Notes: generated by a model from the letters alone, not told the origin. DNA of 64,000 nucleotides from Vicinamibacterales bacterium (GCA_035699745.1 DASSPH010000047.1:103497-167496); one strand, 5' to 3'; shown: positions 1 to 9,292, counted from the stretch's first letter. Numbers and translations are program-made.

Positions 1-864
1 GCCGCCGAACTGGTTGCGCCGCAGCTGCTCCTTGGGCAGCCCGGCGATCTTGTTGAAGTACGAGTTCGAGTCGAGCGCCGTGTCGCGGAGGAACTCGTAG
101 AGGATGCCGTTCAGCGTGTTGGTGCCGCTGCGCGTCACCAGCTCCACCTGGCCGCCGGCCGAGCGGCCGTACTCCGCCTTGGCGTTGCTGGTGATCACCC
201 GGAACTCCTGCAGCGCTTCGGGATTCACCGGCGAGTTGGTCAGCTCGCCGCGCGGGATCACCGGATCGGAGATGTCGATGCCGTCCTGGGTCGTCGTGAT
301 GCCGCGCCCGCGATCGCCGTTGATGTAGTGCGTCGCGGTCCCCCCCGACGACGTCGCTTCGGCGCTGTGCCCCGCGACGCCGGGCACCAGCCCGATCAGG
401 TGCAGCGGGTTCCTGCCGTTCAGCGGAAGCGTGACCATCGTCTCCTTCGTGACCAGCGTGCTGACCGACGACTCCGTCGTCTGCACGATGGGCGATGCGC
501 CGGTGACGACGACCTCCTCGCGGAGATCGCCGGCCTGCAGCACGATCGAGAGGTTCAGTTCGCTGCCGACGGTCAGGACGTTCTGCCGGTTGGTCACCGG
601 CTTGAATCCCGTCAGCTGCGCGTGAACGGTGTAGGAGCCGACCGGCAGACTGGGAAACAGGAACAGGCCCGACTCGTTGGTGACGGTCTCGTGGCGGACC
701 CCGGTGGCGTCGTGCGTGACCACGATCGAGACGCCGGGGACGATGGCGCCGGTGCTGTCCTTGACGAGTCCGGAGATCCGGCCGGTGCCCGACTGGGCCG
801 CGGCGGGAACAGTGGAGAGAAGGAGGGCGAGAATCTGCAGCCACGAGGAGCGTGAACGTCGCAT
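1..864 (-). CDS. TonB-dependent receptor with carboxypeptidase-regulatory-like N-terminal domain (partial)
   Basis: The first 288 codons of an outer-membrane receptor run off the left edge of the window without a stop. A signal peptide (residues 1-24, ending AAAQS) is followed by a CarboxypepD_reg/Ig-like fold at about 27-105 (GRISGLVKDSTGAIVPG, then YTVHAQLTGFK). The start of the plug domain carries LREEVVVTGASP and the LPLNGRN signature typical of the large acidobacterial carboxypeptidase-regulatory TonB family. The start at 864 is supported by AGGAGG seven bases upstream. Family members are thought to import oligosaccharides, peptides or metal chelates across the outer membrane; the ligand cannot be told here because the barrel is missing. 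It lies downstream of the methyltransferase gene in the same orientation, separated by 69 bp with a small hairpin. Confidence 0.9.
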   Translation of the reverse strand, partial: MRRSRSSWLQILALLLSTVPAAAQSGTGRISGLVKDSTGAIVPGVSIVVTHDATGVRHETVTNESGLFLFPSLPVGSYTVHAQLTGFKPVTNRQNVLTVGSELNLSIVLQAGDLREEVVVTGASPIVQTTESSVSTLVTKETMVTLPLNGRNPLHLIGLVPGVAGHSAEATSSGGTATHYINGDRGRGITTTQDGIDISDPVIPRGELTNSPVNPEALQEFRVITSNAKAEYGRSAGGQVELVTRSGTNTLNGILYEFLRDTALDSNSYFNKIAGLPKEQLRRNQFGG

Positions 865-925
865 GGACAACCTCCTGTGCGAGGCTGATTATGCCGCGGA
901 TCGTGGCCGGGTGGCTCGTCTTTGT

Positions 926-943
926 GACGAAGGTCACTTCGTC
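926..943 (-). terminator. Weak hairpin between methyltransferase and TonB receptor genes
   Basis: A 7-bp perfect inverted repeat (GACGAAG / CTTCGTC, 4-nt loop) overlaps the stop codon of the methyltransferase gene. Only a short A/T-poor stretch follows, so it could be an attenuating hairpin rather than a true intrinsic terminator. Confidence 0.3.
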
Positions 944-1959
944 GCGGTCATCACGCCCCGCGCCGCCGCGGTGTCCCGGTAGACGGGATCGCGGAACCCG
1001 GCGCCGGCGAGATAGCGCTCCATTTCACGCGTCGAGTAGCAGCGCCCTTCCGACGAGTGCATCAGGAGCACGGAGTACTCGGCGACGTGAAGCGGTCCGT
1101 CCTTGGCGGCGTTCAGGAATGCGTCGTGGATGACGATCAGGCCGCCGGCCGGCAATGCCTCGAACGACTTGCCGATCAATTGCCGGACGACGGGCTCGTC
1201 CCAGTCGTGCAGGACGTTGGAGAACAAGTGCACGTCCGCGTCGCCGGGCAGCGGATCCGCGAGCATGTCGCCGGCCGCGACCCGCACCTGCCCGGCGCAG
1301 CCGCGCCTGGCAATCGCGCCGGCGGCGATCCTGTCCACCGGCGGCTTCTCGAAGACGGTTGCGGCGAGGTGCGGATGGTGGGTCACCAGCGAGCAGGCGT
1401 AGACGCCCGATCCGCCGGCGATGTCGAGCAGGTGGCTGCGCCACGCGAGATCGACGGTCTTGGCGACGGCCTGCGCGAGATACACGCCGCGGCAATCCAT
1501 CGCCGCGGTGAACTGGGCGGCGAACGCCTCCGTCTCCATCGCCTTGTGCCAGTCCTTCTCGTTCTGCTGGCTGCCCCAGCTGGCCGGCTTCCCCGTCCGC
1601 AGCACCTTCAGCAAATCGAGCGCGACCGGACGGTTCTTCAGCGACTCGAAGTACGGGCCGAGAAACCAGGGCGAGCTGCTCACCAGGTGCTCGCGCGCGA
1701 GCGGGGTCAACTTGAAGATTTCCCAGCGCTCTTCCAGCAGCCCCATGGCCGCGAAGAGCGTCAGCATCACGTCGGTGGGGCGTTCCGTGATCTCGAAGGC
1801 GCGGCAGATGTCGTCCTTCGTCGCCGGCGTCTTGTCGAGCCACGAAAACAGGTCGAGGTGGACGATCGCCGTGAGCAGCATGTCGGCGGCGTAGATGCCG
1901 TCGCGGAGACGATAGATGCCGACGGGATCGGTGTCAGGCGCGGTGCGCAGGTCGAACAT
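934..1959 (-). CDS. SAM-dependent O-methyltransferase (Methyltransf_2 / COMT-like)
   Basis: This 341-aa cytosolic enzyme has the two-domain layout of caffeate/hydroxyindole O-methyltransferases. A helical winged-helix dimerisation domain covers about residues 10-110. The Rossmann domain has the SAM-binding glycine loop LLDIAGGSGVYA at 178-188 and the conserved NVLHDWDEP at about 248-256, whose His251 sits where the family's catalytic base lies. The expected substrate is a small hydroxylated aromatic or polyketide-like molecule, but no biosynthetic cluster is adjacent, so it cannot be named. The gene starts 13 bp after the 191-aa membrane protein gene, so it is probably the last gene of a three-gene operon. 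No strong ribosome binding site is visible before the ATG, which fits translational coupling. Confidence 0.85.
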   Translation of the reverse strand: MFDLRTAPDTDPVGIYRLRDGIYAADMLLTAIVHLDLFSWLDKTPATKDDICRAFEITERPTDVMLTLFAAMGLLEERWEIFKLTPLAREHLVSSSPWFLGPYFESLKNRPVALDLLKVLRTGKPASWGSQQNEKDWHKAMETEAFAAQFTAAMDCRGVYLAQAVAKTVDLAWRSHLLDIAGGSGVYACSLVTHHPHLAATVFEKPPVDRIAAGAIARRGCAGQVRVAAGDMLADPLPGDADVHLFSNVLHDWDEPVVRQLIGKSFEALPAGGLIVIHDAFLNAAKDGPLHVAEYSVLLMHSSEGRCYSTREMERYLAGAGFRDPVYRDTAAARGVMTATK

Positions 1960-1972
1960 TCAGCGGCCGATT

Positions 1973-2548
1973 CTACGTCAACCGCTTGTCGGCGGCGGCG
2001 ATCGATCCGCCGAGCAGGCCCACGATCGCGCCAATGCCGGCCGCCACGGCGAGCTTGAGCGGCAGCTCCTTGACGAACTCCACGAGGATGAACGTCCGCA
2101 GGCTCTCGAAGCCGCTCGCCCGGAAAACCGCCATCATCCGCTGCCAGTCGGCGCGGGCGGTCAGATCGTACAGGAAGAGATTCACCCGCAGGAGGTTCAT
2201 CAGCCCGAACACGAAGAACGTCGCGAGCGCGATGACCGCGCCCGTCGCGAGGCCGGACCCGACGCGGCCGTCACGCCGCGCGGCGCGGAAGGCGGCGAAC
2301 GCCCATGCCGCGAACATCGGCCCGTAGAACCGGAGCAGCGCGGCAATCGTGTCGTCCGACAGTGGATACAGCCAGCTGAAGACGATGTTGCAGGCACCGA
2401 AGATGACGCCGAGGATTGCTCCGGCGCGCAGCGTGCCCGACAGAGCGATCGTGATATGAGGTGGCGGTGCAGGCGCTCGGCCGAAGAGGGTCCGCCGGAG
2501 TGCGGCGATGAACCCCGCGCGGAAAGGACGGCGTGGCTCTTCGGTCAT
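1973..2548 (-). CDS. Membrane protein of unknown function, 191 aa
   Basis: This predicted inner-membrane protein has about four hydrophobic segments (around residues 40-60, 70-88, 100-125 and 163-182) after a basic, proline-rich cytoplasmic N-terminus (APAPPPH). I do not recognise the family. The start at 2548 overlaps the end of the preceding gene in an ATGA arrangement, so the two membrane proteins are very probably co-translated. A much longer open frame extends upstream, but it is the antisense-frame shadow of the neighbouring gene; the ATGA overlap decides the start. Confidence 0.7.
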   Translation of the reverse strand: MTEEPRRPFRAGFIAALRRTLFGRAPAPPPHITIALSGTLRAGAILGVIFGACNIVFSWLYPLSDDTIAALLRFYGPMFAAWAFAAFRAARRDGRVGSGLATGAVIALATFFVFGLMNLLRVNLFLYDLTARADWQRMMAVFRASGFESLRTFILVEFVKELPLKLAVAAGIGAIVGLLGGSIAAADKRLT

Positions 2549-3441
2549 GGCTCTGCCTCGCGATGACGGAGGATCCAGACGACGAGCACGCCGAACAGGA
2601 AGTTGGAGGCGGCGGTCTCGATCAGGTGGCTCAGGCGCACGCTGGCGATCGGCATCAGCGGATTGGCGAGAATCTGCGCGATGTTCTGCGGCGCGCTGAA
2701 CAGCAGCGCGACGAGCAGCGCCGTGCGCGGGGTTGAGACGCCGGAACCGCGCACGATCGGCAGCGCGCAGCAGACCCACAGAAGTCCGCGCCCGAGCTGG
2801 AAGGCGAACAGTCCCGGGTCGCTGCGCAGGACGCTGCGCGTGTGTGCGACGAACGGCAGCGGATCGCCGGGCTGGCCGTAGAAGGCGCGCAGCTCGGGAT
2901 TCTGCCACGCGATGAAGTAGCCGGCGGTCCAGTAGAACGCGACGTAGAGGACGGAAAGGACCGCGAGCTTCCAGGTCCATTCGATTGCCGAGAGCGCCGG
3001 CCCGTGCGAGGCGGCGGACTCGTCCCCGCGCTGCCACTTTCCGAGAATGCGTACGGAGAGCGGGACGAAGACCAGTGCCGTCGGCACACCCATGACGAAG
3101 AGCCGCGGCAGGACTGACTCGTCCACGGTCAGGGACGACAGGAAATACCACGTCTCGATCTGCGTGAGCAGCGTGACGGCGCCGTAGTACGCCAGCGCCA
3201 GGCTCAGCGCAAGCTTCCATCCTCGCCAGCGCGAGGCGAGGACCAGCGCCGCGACCACTCCCACGTTGACGAGCGCGATGATCAGCACGCCCGCCCCTGG
3301 AGACACCAGTCCGGGTTCGGACGCGGCCGGATCGGGCAGCGCGCCGGCCACGGCGGCCGATCCGATCACGAAGCAGACGAGAAAGATCAGATACAGCAGC
3401 GCCAGGCGCGGCAGCAGCATGATCATGGCGTGGACGCTCAC
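2545..3441 (-). CDS. Polytopic membrane protein of unknown function, 298 aa
   Basis: About seven hydrophobic segments span the protein: one near the N-terminus (LALLYLIFLVCFVIGSAAV) and others at about 50-70, 78-95, 110-130, 158-178, 215-235 and 275-292. No catalytic motif was seen and the family is not recognised. The first possible start is GTG at 3441; in-frame ATG codons at 3426 and 3420 are equally plausible because none has a convincing ribosome binding site. It is the promoter-proximal gene of the set membrane protein - membrane protein - O-methyltransferase and overlaps the second gene by 4 bp. The two coupled membrane proteins may form a complex; that is inference only. Confidence 0.7.
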   Translation of the reverse strand: MSVHAMIMLLPRLALLYLIFLVCFVIGSAAVAGALPDPAASEPGLVSPGAGVLIIALVNVGVVAALVLASRWRGWKLALSLALAYYGAVTLLTQIETWYFLSSLTVDESVLPRLFVMGVPTALVFVPLSVRILGKWQRGDESAASHGPALSAIEWTWKLAVLSVLYVAFYWTAGYFIAWQNPELRAFYGQPGDPLPFVAHTRSVLRSDPGLFAFQLGRGLLWVCCALPIVRGSGVSTPRTALLVALLFSAPQNIAQILANPLMPIASVRLSHLIETAASNFLFGVLVVWILRHREAEP

Positions 3442-3483
3442 GCGTGAGGATGTAGACGTATCGGCCCCGGCCCGAGTTTCGCG

Positions 3484-4161
3484 CTACGCCGGCGATAGTC
3501 GCAGGTTCGCGAAGTCGCCGCCGGACGTGTTGCCGACCCACACGCCGACCAGCCCCTTGCGGCGGTCGCTCAACTGGTCGACGGCCAGGCTGGGCTGCCT
3601 TGCGTCGCCGACGAACACGCTCACCTTCGGGCTGGCGACAACGATGCGGGCGTGGAACCAGCCGTTCGGATCGGGCGGCGGTTCGAGCCCCTTCTCGTAC
3701 TTGCCGGGGCTCTCGGCGCGGAGCTTCTGCCACGGATTCGCCGGGTGCGACACGTACTGGACGGCGCGCGCCCGCCGTGCCTGATCGTCGGTGCGGAAGT
3801 TGAAGGGACGGAAATAGATCGCGTCGTAGGTCGTTCCGTCCACGCCGTGGAACGCCACGCCGACGAAACTCTGCTGCTGGACGTCCTTGCCGCGGATATC
3901 GATCTCGATCGTGCCGTTCGCGAACTCGATCCCGGGCACGTAGGCGACGCCGTCGTTCTCGCGCTCGCTCATCCGCACCCCCTGGCGCGCGCCATCGACG
4001 AACTTGCTGGCCGCGCGGTTGAATACAGTGAGCTTGCCGCTCTCCGCGAGCGCCGCGAGATCGACCGCCATCGGCTTCGGTTGCGCGAAGACGACGGCCT
4101 GGCTCGATCGGAGCAGCACCGTCCAGCCAACCGCGGAAGTGAAGAAGTCACGTCTGGTCAT
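3484..4161 (-). CDS. Tat-exported LamG/concanavalin-like protein (3-keto-disaccharide hydrolase-like)
   Basis: The 225-aa protein opens with a twin-arginine leader (MTRRDFFTSAVGW) and a hydrophobic stretch ending near VFAQ, so it is probably exported folded. The mature part is beta-rich with a pattern typical of DUF1080/LamG jelly rolls: GTIEIDIRG, FVGVAFHGVDGTTYDAIYFRPFN, GWFHARIVV and a terminal NTSGGDFANLRL. Relatives often act in carbohydrate binding or 3-keto-disaccharide hydrolysis, but catalytic residues cannot be assigned here. The start is supported by GGAAG upstream. It lies 45 bp downstream of the MetE-like gene and may be cotranscribed with it. Confidence 0.7.
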   Translation of the reverse strand: MTRRDFFTSAVGWTVLLRSSQAVVFAQPKPMAVDLAALAESGKLTVFNRAASKFVDGARQGVRMSERENDGVAYVPGIEFANGTIEIDIRGKDVQQQSFVGVAFHGVDGTTYDAIYFRPFNFRTDDQARRARAVQYVSHPANPWQKLRAESPGKYEKGLEPPPDPNGWFHARIVVASPKVSVFVGDARQPSLAVDQLSDRRKGLVGVWVGNTSGGDFANLRLSPA

Positions 4162-4206
4162 CGCCGCTTCCTTTCTGGTCGGCGCCCGTCGACCGGGCGC
4201 GCTCGC

Positions 4207-5406
4207 CTACGCTCCCGTCTTCGGCACGATGTCGGTCTGCAGCTGCGGATCCGCAGCCGGCACCGGCGACAGCGGCAGCCCCAGCTCCTGCCGCACGATG
4301 TTCGCGCCCTGCGCGATCGACACGGTCTTGAAGAACGCGATGTCCCGGTTGCCGCCCTGGCGCCCGAAGCCGCAGTCGCTCGACAGGATCAACTGCTCCG
4401 GGCTGATGTGCTCCAGCGCGCGGCGGATTCGTGCCGCCACGTCTTCCGGGCGATCCACCTGCAGCGTCCGGTGGCTGACGACGCCGACCGCGACTTTCTT
4501 CGGCAGCCGGCCTTTCGTGCGCCCGAACAACTCGATTTCCCTGAATTGACGATCGGTCATCTCCACCGTCCAGACGTCTCCCTTGAGCCGATCGAGATAC
4601 AGGTCGAACGACGTCTCGTAACGGTCGTTCTCGATCACCCGCTGCATGTTGGGATTGCCCCAGCAGGTGTGAATCCAGATCTCGACGTCGTCCAGTCCCT
4701 GCACCTCGCGGTTGAACGCGTCGATCATGAACCGCACTTCGTCGCTGTCCGGGCCGTACGTGTTGGCCCAGAAATGGATGGTCGGCTCCTCGATCTGCAT
4801 CAGCCGGCACCCTGCGGCGCGCAGGGCGAGCAGTTCCTTGTTCATCGCTTCGGCCATGTCCCAGATCACCTGGCGGTGATCGGTGTACTTGGCGGTGTGA
4901 ATGTCGAGGAACAGGCCCATCACCTGCGAGCAGCACGTGCCGAACTTCACGGGCCGGTTGGCGCGCGCCTGCGCCAGCCGCCAGATCTTCGGGTAATCGA
5001 GCGGGCGGTGCGCGATCGTGTCGACGACCCGCGGCCAGCGCCAGCCGGTGTAGATCTCGTTGAGGAGCGTGCCCGGGGGATAGCGCAGCCACGGCGATCG
5101 CGTTTCCTCGGACTGGAGATAGTCCCCCTCGAACCCCGCCCAGCGCTGCAGCGGATAGTGATGCCACGACCGCCCCGCCATGTCGTCGTCACAATGCAGG
5201 TCGCCGTGGGTCACGATGTCGAGCCCGGCGCGCTGCTGGTCGGCGACGACCGTCGACATCGCGTCGCCGAACTGCTCGCGATACCGCGTGTCCATCATGC
5301 AGGTGTCGAGCGGCCGGCCCCACATGCTCATGTCGAACCAGCGCGGCCGCGGCCAGGATCCGGTGACGGTGGTGGGCAGGACGAGATCTTTGGTGACGGT
5401 CAGCAT
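4207..5406 (-). CDS. Cobalamin-independent methionine synthase-like (MetE C-terminal fold) protein
   Basis: This 399-aa protein matches the single C-terminal (catalytic) barrel of MetE rather than the 750-aa two-barrel enzyme. Candidate zinc ligands are visible: His246 and Cys248 in IHTCWG, Glu282 in VEMTD and Cys345 in SSDCGFGRQ, corresponding to the His-Cys-Glu-Cys set of MetE and the epoxyalkane:CoM transferase family. It therefore probably transfers a methyl or alkyl group to a thiol in the cytosol. Single-barrel members occur both as core methionine synthases and as enzymes of alkyl or thiol metabolism, so the acceptor is uncertain. The ATG at 5406 is chosen because homology begins at once (MLTVTKDLVLPTT); the longer upstream frame is non-homologous. 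It is divergent from the TolB/amidohydrolase gene across a 139-bp spacer. Confidence 0.8.
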   Translation of the reverse strand: MLTVTKDLVLPTTVTGSWPRPRWFDMSMWGRPLDTCMMDTRYREQFGDAMSTVVADQQRAGLDIVTHGDLHCDDDMAGRSWHHYPLQRWAGFEGDYLQSEETRSPWLRYPPGTLLNEIYTGWRWPRVVDTIAHRPLDYPKIWRLAQARANRPVKFGTCCSQVMGLFLDIHTAKYTDHRQVIWDMAEAMNKELLALRAAGCRLMQIEEPTIHFWANTYGPDSDEVRFMIDAFNREVQGLDDVEIWIHTCWGNPNMQRVIENDRYETSFDLYLDRLKGDVWTVEMTDRQFREIELFGRTKGRLPKKVAVGVVSHRTLQVDRPEDVAARIRRALEHISPEQLILSSDCGFGRQGGNRDIAFFKTVSIAQGANIVRQELGLPLSPVPAADPQLQTDIVPKTGA

Positions 5407-5514
5407 CGCGCCGCGGATCCTAGCACCACGGCGGCTCGACGTCGCGCCGTCGCCGGGCTGCGCAGACTGCGGCCGCGATCGACCGCCGGAGCATGGAAAA
5501 GTGCGGCCGCGCCC

Positions 5515-5520
5515 TATAAT
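5515..5520 (+). promoter_or_regulatory. TATAAT -10 box upstream of the TolB/amidohydrolase gene
   Basis: A perfect TATAAT hexamer lies 26 bases upstream of the ATG at 5546, in a spacer otherwise very G+C-rich. No good TTGACA-like -35 is seen at 17-bp spacing. A transcript start near 5527 would give a short leader with AGAGGT as ribosome binding site. Confidence 0.55.
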
Positions 5521-5545
5521 CAGCTCTCCAACCAAGAGGTTCGCC

Positions 5546-8500
5546 ATGTTCAGACTCGCCTCCCGCCTGCTGTGCCTGGTCGCCATCGCCGCGATCACGT
5601 CATATGCCCCGTACGCCCAGACCCGCGCGCAGAACGACAAGGCCGCGGCCGACGCGATCAAGAACAAGGGGCTGCCGCTCCTCACGGAACGGTCGCTGTC
5701 GTTCACGACGTCGGAAGCGACGTGGCTGTCCCTCGATCTGTCGCCGGACGGCAAGACCATCGTCTTCGAGCTGCTGGGGGATCTCTACACGCTGCCCGTC
5801 ACCGGCGGCGAGGCGACGCGCATCACCAGCGGACAGGCGTACGACATGCAGCCGGCGTTCTCGCCGGATGGCAAGAAGCTCGTGTTCATCAGCGATCGCA
5901 ATGGCTCCGAGAACGTCTGGGTGGCCAACGCCGACGGCACGAAACCGCGGGCCATCAGCACCACGGAGCGCGAGAGCTACATGTCGCCGACCTGGGCGCC
6001 GGACGGCGAGTACGTGATCGTCGCCAAGGGGGCGCAGCTGTGGATGTACCACGAAAGCGGCGGATCCGGCGTGCAGATGACCGGCGTCAGCAGCGGCCCC
6101 GCTCCCGCCGGCGGCGGTTCGGCCCCCGCGGCTCCCGCGATCCTCGGTCCGGCGTTCGGCAAGGGCTCGCAGACGCTGTGGGTCAACGTCCGCGGCACGG
6201 TGCGCCCGGGACTGGCCACGCGCCTGATCGCCGACGAAGCGGACCCCGATTACGATCCGCACACGCCGCTCCGCAGCTCGGCCCGCGTGGTCGGGCCCTA
6301 TCAGATCGCCCAGCTCGATCGGGAGAACGGCAGGCTGCTGGTGCGCACCCACGAGGGAGAGGGTGCGTTCCGTCCCGTGCCGAGCCCTGACGGCAAGTGG
6401 CTGGTCTACTCGACGCGCTACGACGCACGGCAGGCGTTGAAGCTGATCGATCTGTCCACCGGCGAGGATCGCTGGCTGACGATGGACGTGCAGCGGGATG
6501 ACAGTCAGGGCGGCGGCGCGCGCGATCGCGACGTCTACCCGAAGTCCGCCTTCACGCCCGATTCCAGCTCGCTCATCACCAGCTACGACGGCAAGATCTG
6601 GCGCGTCGCGGTGCCGAGCGGCGCGGCGGTCGAGATCCCGTTCACCGCGAAAGTCGATCAGCAGCTCGGGCCGCTGGTGAAGTTCGACTATCCGATCGAC
6701 GACGAGAAGCTGCGGGTCTCGCAGATCCGCGGCGCGCGCCCGTCGCCGGACGGGAAACGCCTCGTCTTCACCGCGCTCGATCGCCTCTGGATCGCCGACC
6801 TGCCGCAGGGGCGGGGCACGAAGAAGGAAAAGCCGGCCGCGGACAGCGACAAAGACGCGGCGCAGAAGCCCGGCACCGAGCAGAGCGCGACGCCATCCAC
6901 CGAGCAGACCGCCAAGCCCGCCGCCGAACCGCCGGCCGCAGCCGCTGCCACGATCCGCAACGCCCGCCGGCTGACCGCGTCGACGGATGTGGAGCACGGA
7001 CCGGTCTGGTCCCCCGACGGACAGTTCATCTCGTACGTCACCTGGAGCGACGAGGACGGCGGACGGATCTATCGCGTGCGCGCGGATGGGACGGGACAGC
7101 CGGAGCGGCTCACCGCCGTCGCCGCGTTCTACGACAAGCTCGCATACTCGCGCGACGGGTCACGCTTGGTCGCCGTGCGCGGATCGAAGATGCACCGGAT
7201 GCGGACGCTCGAGGATTTCGGCAATCACAGCGGCTCCGCCGAACTGGAATACGTCTGGCTGCCCGCCGCCGGCGGCAGCGTCTCGAGAATCGCGTGGGTG
7301 GCCGGCGGCTCGACGCAGCAGGGACGTGAAGCGCCCCACGTGGGCCCCGAAGCGGATCGTGTCTACGTCTGGGCCGGCTCCGAGGGGCTGCTCTCGATGC
7401 GGTACGACGGCACCGACATCAAGACGATCGTCAAGGTCACCGCGCCGGCGCCGCCGCCGCTTCCCGGCCAGCAGGGTCCGCCGCCCACGCCCGACGAGGT
7501 GATCCTCTCGCCTGACGGAAAACGCGCGCTGGCGCGGGCCAACCGCAACGTCTACATGATCGTCGTGCCGCCGGTGGCCGGCGCCGCGCCGACGGTCTCG
7601 GCCGGCCCCTCGTCATCGGTGCCGACATGGCGGCTCACCAAGGTCGGCGGCGACTTCATCGGCTGGACGACGGACAGTCAGGCGGCGTACTTCTCGATCG
7701 GACGCAGCTTCTTCCTCCACGACATCGCGTCGCAGGCTGAAGTCGACGCCGCCAACCGCGTCAAGGCCGAGACCGAAGCGGAGCGCGGGGCGGCCGCGTC
7801 GCCCGAGAAGCCGTCACCGGAACCGCCCGCGGCGGGATCCACGCCGGCGGACACGCAGAAGCCGCCGGCGCAGAAGCCGCCGGCCCCGCCGCGCATCCCG
7901 ACGCTCGAATACGAGCCCCACCGCGTCGACGTCGAGATCGTCGTCGACAAGGACAAGCCGAAAGGGACCATCGCCCTGCGCAACGCCCGGCTGATCACCA
8001 TGAAGGGAGACGAAGTCATCGCCCGCGGCGACGTCGTCATCACCGACAACCGCATTACGGCGATCGGGCCGAGCGGCAAGGTGGCCATCCCGGCGGGCGC
8101 GGTCGTGCGCAACCTCGCCGGGAAGACCATCATGCCGGGACTCGTCGACACCCACGCGCACACGTGGGTGTCGTGGGGCGTTCACCGCAGCCAGGTGTCG
8201 CAGTTCCTCGCGCAGCTCGCCTTCGGCGTCACGACGCAGCGGGATCCGCAGACATCGTCCGAGGATGCGTTGACGTATCAGGACCTCATGGACACCGGCC
8301 AACTGATCGGGCCGCGTCTCTATTCGACCGGCCCAGGCGTCTTCTCCGCCGACAACATCCGCAGTCTGGACGACGCGCGCGACGTGCTGCGGCGCTATTC
8401 GGACCACTACAACACCAAGACGATCAAGCAGTACATGGTCGGCGACCGCAAGGTTCGCCAGTGGGTGATCATGGCCGCGAAGGAGCTCGGGCTCACCCCG

Positions 8501-9223
8501 ACGACCGAGGGGGGATCGAACTTCACCATGAACCTGACGCTGATGCAGGACGGCTACGCCGGCCTCGAGCACTCGCTGCCGATCAGTCCGTTCTACGACG
8601 ACGTAGTGAAGCTCGGCGCGGCGAGTCAGATCACGTACACGCCGACGCTGATCGTCAGTTACGGCGGTCCGATCGGGCGGCAGCACTACCTGACGGCGAT
8701 GAACCTGGACGACGAGCGCCGGCTGCGCCGCTTCACGCCGCACGACGAGCTGGACAAGTGGAAGAACACCGACTGGAACCGCGCCGATCAGTACGTGTTC
8801 CCGCTGCACGCGAAGCAGCTCACCAAGTGGGTGAACGGCGGCGGCAGGATCGGCCTCGGATCCCACGGCGAGGTGCAGGGCATCGGCGCGCTGTGGGAGC
8901 TGTGGATGATGGCCTCGGGCGGCATGAAACCGCACGCAGCACTCAAGGCGGCGACGATCGGCGGCGCCGACGCGATCGGGTTCGCGAAGGATCTGGGCTC
9001 GCTGGAGGTCGGCAAGCTGGCGGACCTTCTGGTGCTCGAGGCCAACCCGCTGGACGACATCAGGAACACCGGCAGGATCGCCGAGGTGATGAAGAACGGC
9101 CGTCTCTACGATGCGGCCACGCTGAACGAGACGTATCCGCGCCAGAAGGCGCTGGATCCGCAGTGGTGGTGGAAGCTGGAGCCGCCGGCGGCGCCGCCGG
9201 CGCGCAAGCGCAGCGGGTCGTAG
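5546..9223 (+). CDS. Secreted TolB-like beta-propeller fused to amidohydrolase, 1225 aa
   Basis: A signal peptide (MFRLASRLLCLVAIAAITSY, ending near YAQT) is followed by a long PD40/TolB-type propeller. Repeated blades include LDLSPDGKTIVFE, PAFSPDGKKLVFISD, RPSPDGKRLVFTALD and GPVWSPDGQFISYV. Two low-complexity Pro/Ala/Lys linkers sit near residues 430-475 and 750-785. The C-terminal third is an amidohydrolase-superfamily barrel with the HxH metal site His870/His872 in MPGLVDTHAHTW and the KLADLLVLEANPL end motif. Such fusions are common in Acidobacteriota and Bacteroidetes and are presumed periplasmic hydrolases or dipeptidases; the substrate is unknown. The start is set by the TATAAT box, AGAGGT and the signal peptide. 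It converges on the minus-strand gene at 9293. Confidence 0.85.
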   Translation: MFRLASRLLCLVAIAAITSYAPYAQTRAQNDKAAADAIKNKGLPLLTERSLSFTTSEATWLSLDLSPDGKTIVFELLGDLYTLPVTGGEATRITSGQAYDMQPAFSPDGKKLVFISDRNGSENVWVANADGTKPRAISTTERESYMSPTWAPDGEYVIVAKGAQLWMYHESGGSGVQMTGVSSGPAPAGGGSAPAAPAILGPAFGKGSQTLWVNVRGTVRPGLATRLIADEADPDYDPHTPLRSSARVVGPYQIAQLDRENGRLLVRTHEGEGAFRPVPSPDGKWLVYSTRYDARQALKLIDLSTGEDRWLTMDVQRDDSQGGGARDRDVYPKSAFTPDSSSLITSYDGKIWRVAVPSGAAVEIPFTAKVDQQLGPLVKFDYPIDDEKLRVSQIRGARPSPDGKRLVFTALDRLWIADLPQGRGTKKEKPAADSDKDAAQKPGTEQSATPSTEQTAKPAAEPPAAAAATIRNARRLTASTDVEHGPVWSPDGQFISYVTWSDEDGGRIYRVRADGTGQPERLTAVAAFYDKLAYSRDGSRLVAVRGSKMHRMRTLEDFGNHSGSAELEYVWLPAAGGSVSRIAWVAGGSTQQGREAPHVGPEADRVYVWAGSEGLLSMRYDGTDIKTIVKVTAPAPPPLPGQQGPPPTPDEVILSPDGKRALARANRNVYMIVVPPVAGAAPTVSAGPSSSVPTWRLTKVGGDFIGWTTDSQAAYFSIGRSFFLHDIASQAEVDAANRVKAETEAERGAAASPEKPSPEPPAAGSTPADTQKPPAQKPPAPPRIPTLEYEPHRVDVEIVVDKDKPKGTIALRNARLITMKGDEVIARGDVVITDNRITAIGPSGKVAIPAGAVVRNLAGKTIMPGLVDTHAHTWVSWGVHRSQVSQFLAQLAFGVTTQRDPQTSSEDALTYQDLMDTGQLIGPRLYSTGPGVFSADNIRSLDDARDVLRRYSDHYNTKTIKQYMVGDRKVRQWVIMAAKELGLTPTTEGGSNFTMNLTLMQDGYAGLEHSLPISPFYDDVVKLGAASQITYTPTLIVSYGGPIGRQHYLTAMNLDDERRLRRFTPHDELDKWKNTDWNRADQYVFPLHAKQLTKWVNGGGRIGLGSHGEVQGIGALWELWMMASGGMKPHAALKAATIGGADAIGFAKDLGSLEVGKLADLLVLEANPLDDIRNTGRIAEVMKNGRLYDAATLNETYPRQKALDPQWWWKLEPPAAPPARKRSGS

Positions 9224-9264
9224 GGCGGGATGCGACCGGTGAGCGGTTGTCCGTCCGGTGGGTA

Positions 9265-9291
9265 CCCGACGACGACGAACGTCGTCATCGG
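9265..9291. terminator. Putative bidirectional hairpin between convergent genes
   Basis: The 69-bp gap between the convergent genes holds GACGAC-GAAC-GTCGTC, extendable by CCGA/TCGG with one mismatch. There is no clear U tract; its position between two convergent stop codons is the main argument. Confidence 0.35.
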
Positions 9292-9292
9292 T

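Noticed and set aside
5407..5545. Cobalamin or SAM riboswitch before the MetE-like gene
   Set aside because: The 139-bp spacer shows no conserved B12-box or SAM-box core and is partly occupied by the divergent promoter.
3652..6390. 912-aa plus-strand open frame
   Set aside because: Runs antisense to the LamG-like and MetE-like genes and has shadow composition; no domain or start signal.
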